From Peribolospora baueri (taxonomy: Eukaryota; Basidiomycota; Peribolosporomycetes; Peribolosporales; Peribolosporaceae): a stretch of 64,000 bases of DNA. The position numbers were made by a program, and so were the translations under genes. Below are positions 58,063 to 64,000 of this stretch, in pieces (within the stretch, counting starts at the first letter, position 1; each line of letters begins with the position of its first letter). The stretch covers positions 90,786 through 154,785 of the forward strand of contig JAMDHS010000054.1 of the NCBI GenBank assembly GCA_029717555.1, read 5' to 3'. Below the pieces are notes generated by a model that did not search any database, had not been told where the DNA came from, and saw only the letters and a program-made list of their open reading frames with translations.

Positions 58063-60801
58063 ATGCCTCGTCCACCTCGCCCAGAGCCTGTTAACACTCT
58101 CTGGATCGGCTGGTTAGCGGAATGGCGGGAAGAGGCCAGCGCAGCGGGGAATCAGAACCTCGCACGTGTGTACAAAAAGGCCCAGGAAAGCCTTGCTGCT
58201 TGTCCGATCAAGTGAGTGGGTCGTGCATAATGTCCGGCTTACCTTCAATAGTCTTTTTCCTTCCTGGCTTGTGTCCGGGTTGGGTATGGCATTCTCACTG
58301 AGTCCCTGTTCCGTTTGTATTTTCAGGTTCTCCCATCCTTGCGAGACGGAGCAGTTGAAAGGCATCGGTCCAAAGATCATCGATCGCCTCGAGACGAGGC
58401 TCAGGAGACATTGTGAACAGGAAGCACTGGACTATCCGGAGAGACGTGAGTCGTTTAGTGAAGCTATCATCGAACCCTCACTCTGAAAAGGTTCTGAAGT
58501 TTTGTCCGTCTTCTCAGCTCAACCGGTGGCGAGGCCTAGGAAAAAGGCGATGTCGGCGGGAGAAGTGGGAGGTGGAAGGGCAAGCGCGGACAAGGGGAAG
58601 GGGAAAGCCATGTCGACTTCGGACTCGGCACCTTCGAGCGCGATGGCCACATCTGCAGGCGGTTTTAACTTGGACGGAGAGCGTCATGACGGTATTTCCA
58701 CGGCGCCTCCGGCGAAGAAACCCAAAAGGGCAGCCGCACCTAAAGCCTACGTGCCTAAACGGCGATCTGGCGGGTACGCCATCCTTATCGCCTTGTATCT
58801 CGCGACGACGCCGACCAATAAGGAAGTGTTCCTTCTGAAAAATGACATCGTGACGGCCGGCCAGCCCTTCTCCGACTCGTCTTTCACTTCGAGCGACCCG
58901 GCCAACTACTACACTGCCTGGTCGTCGATGAAGCTGCTAATTGCCAAAGACTATGTCTACCAGACCGGTAACCCACCTCGGTTCTGTCTAACCGACGAAG
59001 GCTATGCGGTGGCCGCTACGGTTGCCAAGTACGAAGGTGTTGTACCGACGTCCAGCCGGGTGGTGGAAAACGCCAACCCCTCACCGCCGCCACGAGCGTG
59101 CGGGTCGTCAACAAGCACTATGGCCACGAGCACACGACGGCGCGATTGCTCTCCCCTCGGAGACGTAAGCTCGGAGAAGAACGAAGTGATTGTGTTGGAG
59201 GATGACGACGACATGGGTAGCAGGGACGCAACACTTTCTCACACCATGAAGGCGACGATTACCCACGTTTACAGCAAGTCGACCTTACACAATAGGAGAT
59301 CCTCGGAGAGCAGCGAGTCATCAGAGGGCATTACAGACTTGACTCGACCATCTTCTTATACCATGAAGACGGCCCTCGTTTGCAGCAAGTCAACGTTACA
59401 CTCCAGGGCTGCCTCGGATGGCAGCGAGTCGTCAGAGAGCATTACAGACTTGACTCGAACTCGTTCAGCTCCGTCCGCGCTCCCTTCGGGCCGACAGGAA
59501 CCACTGCGTCACAGGATACCACGCCTTTCTTCAGCAATGCCATCACCGTATCCAACAGGGAGCAGCATACTTGGCACGTCAAATTCATATACGCCATTGG
59601 CTCAGTCGAGGACCTCCTCTTCAACTACCAACGCCCTCGCTGCTCACGCTCCCACGACTCCGTCCTTTCCAGAAGTTGTTCCCTTCACTTTCCCTCCCGG
59701 ATCATACGATGTCATACTCGTCCTCGACACCCGCGAAATACGTTCTCAGGCAGACCGGGACTACATGAGACAGGCTCTACTCGACAAAGGCGTCAACGTG
59801 CAGGTTCGTTCACTCGAACTCGGCGACGCACTCTGGATCGCTAAGCGACGCGGGGGCGGCGGTGGAGACCAAGATGAGGTTGTATTGGACTACATTTGCG
59901 AGAGGAAACGGTTAGATGACCTGTGCAGTAGCATCAGGGACGGCAGGTTCCATGAGCAGAAGGTGAGCGTGGACCCTGGGCAACGTGCGCCGCGGTTCTT
60001 GAACTCACAGAGGCCCGTCACATCCGCTATAGTTTCGTTTGTCCAACTCGGGTATCGGACAAGTGTTTTACCTGGTGGAAGATTACAACAAGGAAGCCAA
60101 CGTTAGGCAGTTCGGTGCACAGATCCAGACTGCCCTGAGTTCGACGCAGATCGTGGACGGTTTCTTCGTGCATCGGACCAAAAATCTGGAAGACACGATC
60201 CGATGGCTCGTCAACATGACGACGGTTATCAAGCAGCTCTGCGAGGTGAGTCCAAGTTATTCTCGGAGACTTTTGCAACAGATACTAAGTGTGGCATCGG
60301 TCTTTCTAGCACTCGACCTTGAGTGTCATCCCCGACCGGTATATCAGCCGTCCAACCTTCCTTGCACTTCGACGCCACTTGCGCAGTTTGCACCCTACCG
60401 TCTCCTATTTGACTACATATGCGACATACCGAGCGCTAAACTCGAAGTCGGGGTCGACGACACCCAAGGACACATGGGCTCGCATGCTGCTCACCGTACG
60501 AGGAATGAGCGCTGAAAAGGCCTCCGCCGTCGTGAACCGATGGGAGACTCCTTCACAAATGTGGGAGGCCTTCAACTTGGCGGCTCAGAACGAGGAAGCA
60601 GCGATGAAGGATGCGGAGAGGGAAAGCGCGGCCGCGGCTGCAAATGGGGAAGGCGGCAAGAAGCGGGCGAAGAAAAAGCGAATTCCCTCCGCCAAGGCGC
60701 TCCTCGCGGACGAAGTCCAATGCGAGGGAAGGCGAAGCATTGGCCCTGCTCTTAGCGCAAAAGTGTTTCAGATTTTCATGGCAGAATCTTACTCGGCCTA
60801 G
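58063..60801 (+). CDS. MUS81: MUS81 structure-specific endonuclease catalytic subunit
   Basis: Nuclear XPF-family nuclease that, with an EME1/MMS4 partner, cuts branched DNA at stalled forks and in recombination. The N-terminus starts MPRPPRPEPVNTLWIGWLAE and codes a helix-hairpin-helix region with LKGIGPKIIDRLETRLR. A winged-helix segment follows (GGYAILIALYLATTPTNKEV). The nuclease domain has YDVILVLDTREIRS, LELGDALWIAKR, VVLDYICERKRLDDLCSSI with the ERKxxxD catalytic motif, and RDGRFHEQK. The C-terminal part has SNSGIGQVFYLVEDYNKEAN, TKNLEDTIRWL and a second HhH near MLLTVRGMSAEKASAVVNRW. The Ser-rich linker carries a tandem duplication (59242-59460). About six exons; the end is at 60801. 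Confidence 0.95.
59242..59460 (+). repeat. Tandem duplication inside the MUS81 linker
   Basis: Two diverged copies of about 100-118 bp, 59242-59352 and 59360-59460, both coding a unit like TMKxxxxxxSKSTLHxR followed by SSES and ITDLTR. The reading frame is kept. Confidence 0.85.
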
Positions 60802-61050
60802 TGTGCCTGCCGCCTCGACGAGCGGTGTGTTCGTTGCTAGCTAAGACTTGATTCGTTTGTAGAAATCTACTCCGATGGAAACGACCTAGTTTGCCTCTTC
60901 AGCAAAGCCGTGGTCATCTATGTCGTTCTACCTGGCAGCATCCTTGTCGCAAAGGTCGCTATCACGAGATACACCTACACGAAGACTCGGCAGGACTGCC
61001 CGCGCCAAGTCTGCGACGCTGGGACATTCGAGAGGCGCACTCGGTCGACA
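60802..61050. other. Convergent spacer between MUS81 and complex I subunit gene
   Basis: About 250 bp, no gene seen. Confidence 0.4.
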
Positions 61051-61806
61051 CTAAGAATCAGTCGTCATAACCCGAGAGGGAGCTGTCGCGCGCACGCTGG
61101 GGGACTACGAAAGCCACATTGAGTCGATGACAGGAGATCCAGTGTCAGAAAAGCGGGAATGATAACAGTGATAACGGCAATGGTGATTGAAACATTCACG
61201 CGACTGGCTCTCTGCGCTTTCTTCGCACGTCTCTCTTTTCACCACCACCAAAGTGACGTGGGCAAACGACGATACTCACGAGGGTAGGTGGTAGGAATGC
61301 GTTCCGCCGGCTTCCACCCAAAGTGTTTGCGGATCGGAGGAACGGCGACGACGAGGACTGGGCCTGGTAGACCAGTGTGAAGCGTCACCAAAAGAAGTAG
61401 TGAGGAAGGGCCTGAGCCACACTGGATGGCGAGGCGAGCGACAGACAACTAATGCCTCCCGATGCCGCTCTAGGGTTGAGGTAAAGAACCGTCCGAGCGC
61501 AACGACCGGAAGGCGCTGTCGACCCAGCAGAGGAGAAAGCTAAGACGCACCGACCGATCCAATGAGGCAAGAGAAAAACACAACGGGTTGCTCGTGTGCT
61601 TGGCGTCGCTGCGATAGCGGATCCAAGGAGAAAGACGACGGGAGCCAGGAGTGTAAGGTTCGCGCCGCCCGTCGCTGGTCCTGCCGCCAGGCCTTCATCC
61701 GACTCGCCCAGCCAAACGCATCTCAAACCGAGTGCAGGTAGTTGCTCACCAAGTACTTATACGTGTTCCGGAAGGGAGAGAAGACGGAGGAGGCTATGGA
61801 AGCCAT
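61051..61806 (-). CDS. NADH:ubiquinone oxidoreductase (complex I) 9.5 kDa subunit
   Basis: Small accessory subunit of mitochondrial complex I in the inner membrane (NUXM/NUO9.5 type). Four exons, 61750-61806, 61551-61608, 61280-61363 and 61051-61082, join in frame to 76 residues, the usual size. The product starts MASIASSVFSPFRNTYKYLR, continues RQAHEQPVVFFSCLIGSVGP with a single membrane helix, and then carries the family signature VLVVAVPPIRKHFGWKPAER and IPTTYP. The gene is easy to miss because no exon is longer than 84 nt. The ATG at 61806 fits the short N-terminus of the family; an upstream in-frame start would add an Ala/Ser/Pro-rich extension. Confidence 0.88.
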
Positions 61807-61970
61807 CTTGGAAGGCCAGAGATCGCGGGATGAGGGATGAGGATGGTGAAAAGGCGAAGGGAAGCCGCGGGATGGAGCCGGGCTGGAGGTGATCGCAGCC
61901 GCAGCAAGTTGTTCGCCCAAGGTGTTCCGTTGTTGCTGCTTCTGTTCCGACTCTCATCCGCTGTCGTCCA
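61807..61970. promoter_or_regulatory. Bidirectional promoter of two mitochondrial genes
   Basis: Only 164 bp separate the divergent ATGs of the complex I subunit and the mitochondrial glutamyl-tRNA synthetase. No TATA-like box was noticed. Confidence 0.55.
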
Positions 61971-64000
61971 ATGTTGCTGTTGACCAGCAGAGGTGCTCGT
62001 CTCCTACCTCTTTCGTCTCGAGCTTCAATACTTGGCAGAGCTCGAGGCGTCTCTTCGTCAGCCGGAGCACATAAAGCTCGTCTACGATTTGCTCCTTCAC
62101 CCACCGGTCACCTGCATCTTGGAGGACTTCGGACGGCTCTGTTCAACCATTTGCTTGTCCGTCAGTGGGGTGGATCATGGGTCTTAAGGATTGAAGACAC
62201 GGACAGGGTGAGGAGGCTACATCAAGAAAGTGAACGTCTGCTTGCAATACTGTGCACGCTCATGTTCACGGCCGTTTGGTCATTCGCAATTTACAGACCA
62301 GGCTCGTTCCAGGCGCTGTCCAAGCTCTGCAGGATACGTTAAAATGGGCTGGCCTGCTTTACGACGAAGGTAAGGTCATTTTGTCTGCTTTTCCGAGGCT
62401 TAGCGATCTGTCTCGTTGTTGGAAATGTTGCTCACCTACTCTGGGCTCCTTCGCAGGTCCCGACATCGGCGGTCCCTACGGTCCCTATGTTCAGGTGAGC
62501 AGCTGTTGTCTTCACGAACGTCTTACTTGAACGAACAGTTAGTTTATCATACCAGTATTTCGTGACGTCCTCCAATCATTTGGATCAGTCGGAGCGCCTT
62601 GACCTCTATCGATCTTACTCTCAGAAATTGCTCGACGTGAGTTACGGTGTCTACCAATCAGCCACCGAGCGAAGCGTCTTTTCTCACTTTAGGACATGGT
62701 TTGCGACAGACTGGAAGTGCATATCGCTGCTTTTGTAGCCCTGATCGCTTGGCCAACGTGCGGGAAAGCCTTCATCGAAACGGCTCGCATGCAACGTACG
62801 ACCGTCGCTGTCTTAGCCTTCCGGACGAGGAGGTTGCCCGTAATGTGAAAGCAGGAATGGACTACGTGGTGCGGCTGAAGGTCGGTATTACTGAGATGCA
62901 CGTGTTGCCTTTCTCCGATAGGACCTGAATCATACTTAACATGTTAACATTCTCCGTCTCGAAGAGCCACAGCACGCCCTCGGTAGTGAATGACCTGGTA
63001 TATGGAACGATGACGTTGGCCAACGAGACTGCCGAAGATGTTATTCTTCTCAAATCAGACGGATATCCTACGTACCACCTTGCGAGCGTGGTTGACGACT
63101 ACGAGATGAGCATCACACATGTCTTGAGAGGAGAGGTGAGCTGTATATCACCCATAAGTCAGGTTCCAAGGTTAACGGTACCCGTCTGACACTTGGGGCT
63201 GTCCTGCACTACAACGGGCCACAGGAGTGGCTTCCGTCTTTACCGAAGCATCTCATGATCTACGACGCCCTCGGTCTCCCTCGGCCACAGTTCGCTCATC
63301 TCCCGATCCTGGTAAATGCCGATGGTTCAAAGCTGAGCAAGCGATCGGGCGACGTACGGGTAGAGGAATACCGGGTGAGAGCATCTTCGGCCACTCTCGG
63401 AATGTCACCGCCGAGATTTGTTTAGTAATGTCTTGTTTCTTTTTGTCTCAACTACCGTTACCGTAGGCAAACGGCTGGGACCCTGAGGCTCTTCTCAACT
63501 TTGTTGTTCTACTTGGTTGGAACCGCCATAGCACGCGGATATCCAGAGAAGCGTCAGGGCATTGTGGTGGCAGCCCAAGTGAAGTCCTCAGCTTGGAGGA
63601 CATGGTCCGCGAAGTGAGTGATTCGCCTGTTTAGCTACAAGATACAGAGATCCGCAAATTCGGAGACGAAACAGCGATTCTTTGCTCTTCATATAGTTTT
63701 CTCTGGCAGACTTGTCCCGTAATCGCCCGACCATTTTTTCAGGCAAACTCGCATTTCTTGGCAAGCAGCATCTTCATAGGAAGTTAGAGACCCCAGCGGG
63801 TATGGGCGACGTCATCCAGAGCGTGCAGGCAGCCGTGCGCGATGCATATGGAGACTGCATGTGAGTACGCACGGAGTGCATCAGGTTGTCTGCTGTGCTC
63901 GCTCACGTCTTCTGACTCCATATGTGACTGGCAGTCCTCGAAGTCGCATTGACAGGGATTACCTTACCCAAGTGATAACCGGGATCAAGGTAAGAGTAAA
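61971..64000 (+). CDS. MSE1: Mitochondrial glutamyl-tRNA synthetase, C-terminus outside window
   Basis: Class I aminoacyl-tRNA synthetase that charges mitochondrial tRNA with glutamate. The N-terminus [19 protein letters not shown] is Arg/Ser-rich without acids, a likely mitochondrial targeting sequence. It is followed by [20 protein letters not shown] with the HIGH-type motif, then [112 protein letters not shown] and the KMSKS loop in [38 protein letters not shown] starts the anticodon-binding part. The first exon is 61971-62207 and the second 62297-62369. At least ten exons lie in the window, and the gene runs past base 64000. Confidence 0.95.

Overview
The window is nuclear DNA from a GC-rich, intron-dense fungus, most likely a basidiomycete. 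The evidence is many short (about 50-150 nt) GT-AG introns, pyrimidine-rich leaders before start codons, and fungal-type proteins: VAC8, a 9.5 kDa complex I subunit, an HbrB-type TORC2 subunit and a SIN3 scaffold. I cannot fix the class or genus. Almost all DNA is ordinary housekeeping gene space. I saw no tRNA, rRNA, CRISPR or bacterial-type operon.

Layout: 1-1331 (-) cytochrome P450, cut by the window edge; 2120-3656 (+) zinc alcohol dehydrogenase, divergent from it; 4107-5423 a small odd interval with a perfect 98-bp foldback around a heptamer repeat, inside what looks like a dead gene; 5710-7556 (+) tafazzin; 8185-12235 (-) UTP12 WD-repeat ribosome-assembly protein; 12563-14821 (+) uridine phosphorylase family enzyme; 15647-18851 (-) BET double-bromodomain protein; 18852-21811 gene-poor and repeat-rich; 21812-24894 (-) GATA zinc-finger protein; 24895-28423 gene-poor and microsatellite-rich; 28424-31205 (-) SLC35F-type transporter; 31363-34808 (+) WW/FF-domain TCERG1/Urn1-like protein; 35400-37943 (-) unrecognised disordered protein; 37944-40235 gene-free with a purine-rich tandem repeat; 40236-43250 a relic island with a broken sugar transporter and a scrambled Ty3/gypsy element; 43714-about 49058 (-) SIN3; 49204-51716 (-) F-box/LRR-like protein; 52322-54280 (-) HbrB/Bit61-like TORC2 subunit; 54889-57389 (+) VAC8; 58063-60801 (+) MUS81; 61051-61806 (-) complex I 9.5 kDa subunit; 61971-64000 (+) mitochondrial glutamyl-tRNA synthetase, cut by the window edge.

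Several neighbours are divergent pairs sharing short upstream regions: P450/ADH (788 bp, a TATA-like box on each side), UTP12/uridine phosphorylase (327 bp), transporter/WW-FF protein (157 bp), HbrB/VAC8 (608 bp) and complex I subunit/mitochondrial GluRS (164 bp). The last pair joins two mitochondrial genes and is a good candidate for co-expression. SIN3, the BET protein, the GATA factor and the WW/FF protein give the middle of the window a chromatin and transcription flavour, but nothing in the sequence shows that they act as a cluster.

The strongest non-routine signals are the foldback with its heptamer loop, the sugar-transporter relic with a duplicated exon end, the out-of-order Ty3/gypsy relic, a long GGGAT repeat next to the BET gene, very small exons in tafazzin and uridine phosphorylase, and an internal duplication in the MUS81 linker. 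I did not find a convincing new multi-gene system.
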